From the NCBI GenBank assembly GCA_031363945.1, contig JANLVJ010000083.1:1-21895 (forward strand): a DNA stretch of 21,895 nt, written 5' to 3'. This document shows positions 21,704-21,895 of this stretch, piece by piece. The first letter of the stretch is position 1. Every line of letters begins with the position of its first letter. The stretch comes from JANLVJ01 sp031363945 (GTDB taxonomy: Bacteria; Bacteroidota; Bacteroidia; Sphingobacteriales; Sphingobacteriaceae). Position numbers and translations under genes: made by a program. Below the pieces are notes generated by a model, which was not told where the DNA came from, ran no database searches, and saw only the letters and a list, made by a program, of their open reading frames with translations.

Positions 21704-21895
21704 ATGAGATGCCTGAAATTTATTATCCTGGTGATGCTTTGTACACTTATGGCCGGGTTTACACCAATTAGGAAAAAGGACCACTGGAAACAGCTTTTTA
21801 ATTCCAAAAGTCTGAGCGGATGGGATAGTTATATAGGGCCTGATCTGGATGATCACAGCAAGCCTCTGACAGAAAATCCTATCGGGCTTAATAAC
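21704..21895 (+). CDS. DUF1080 (3-keto-disaccharide hydrolase-like) protein, 5' part
   Basis: The first 64 codons are visible before the right edge. A signal peptide (MRCLKFIILVMLCTLMAGFT) is followed by the start of a DUF1080 domain: HWKQLFNSKSLSGWDSYIGP, with the W-LFNGKxLxGWxxY pattern, then a PLTENPIGLNN stretch. DUF1080 proteins are exported, have a concanavalin-like jelly-roll fold, and include 3-keto-disaccharide hydrolases. The PIGLNN extension suggests the longer subtype. A second ATG 5 bp further on is in another frame and was not used. No operon partner is visible within the window. Confidence 0.82.
   Translation, partial: MRCLKFIILVMLCTLMAGFTPIRKKDHWKQLFNSKSLSGWDSYIGPDLDDHSKPLTENPIGLNN

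Overview
The window looks like a chromosomal segment of an AT-rich Bacteroidota (Bacteroidetes) bacterium, probably a free-living Cytophagia or Sphingobacteriia relative. The evidence is a SusC/RagA receptor, a GH109 glycosidase, a DUF1080 protein, very few visible Shine-Dalgarno sequences, and two promoters of the Bacteroidetes type (TTTG or TTG, about 19-20 bp, TAnnTTTG). No plasmid, phage, insertion sequence or CRISPR array is visible.

Left part (1-7051), a sugar-utilisation locus. A membrane acyltransferase-like gene and a SusC-type receptor (which runs off the left edge) are transcribed leftwards. A Tat-exported GH109 enzyme (alpha-N-acetylgalactosaminidase family) is transcribed rightwards from the same intergenic region. 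A NahK-like N-acetylhexosamine 1-kinase and a LacI-family regulator follow on the minus strand. A perfect 20-bp palindrome between the divergent genes and a related site upstream of the kinase look like the LacI operators. The proposed pathway is capture, removal of terminal alpha-GalNAc in the periplasm, then phosphorylation in the cytoplasm.

Middle (7151-13197). A second TonB-dependent receptor without a SusD partner has its own promoter and a candidate operator. It is followed by a short-chain dehydrogenase pseudogene with an internal deletion, an intact FAD-dependent CrtI/PYROXD2-like oxidoreductase, and a serine hydrolase whose signal-peptide region is frameshifted at a run of ten T.

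Right part (13198-21895), an unusually decayed region. Remnants can be recognised of an AraC regulator, an aldo/keto reductase, a GH16-like protein, a DsrE-like protein, a second ModA-like binding protein, a di-haem oxidoreductase, a DUF2461 protein, an alpha/beta hydrolase and a membrane-anchored methyltransferase. Between them sit apparently intact genes: tRNA-Lys with promoter and terminator, a VF530-type DNA-binding protein, a ModA-like binding protein, a VOC/PhnB-like protein, and a SatD-like protein coupled to a small membrane protein. The SatD pair is preceded by four copies of TTTCAC-N5-GTGAAA, arranged as two pairs with identical 29-bp centre spacing. This is the most unusual regulatory structure in the window. 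The window ends in the 5' part of a DUF1080 gene.
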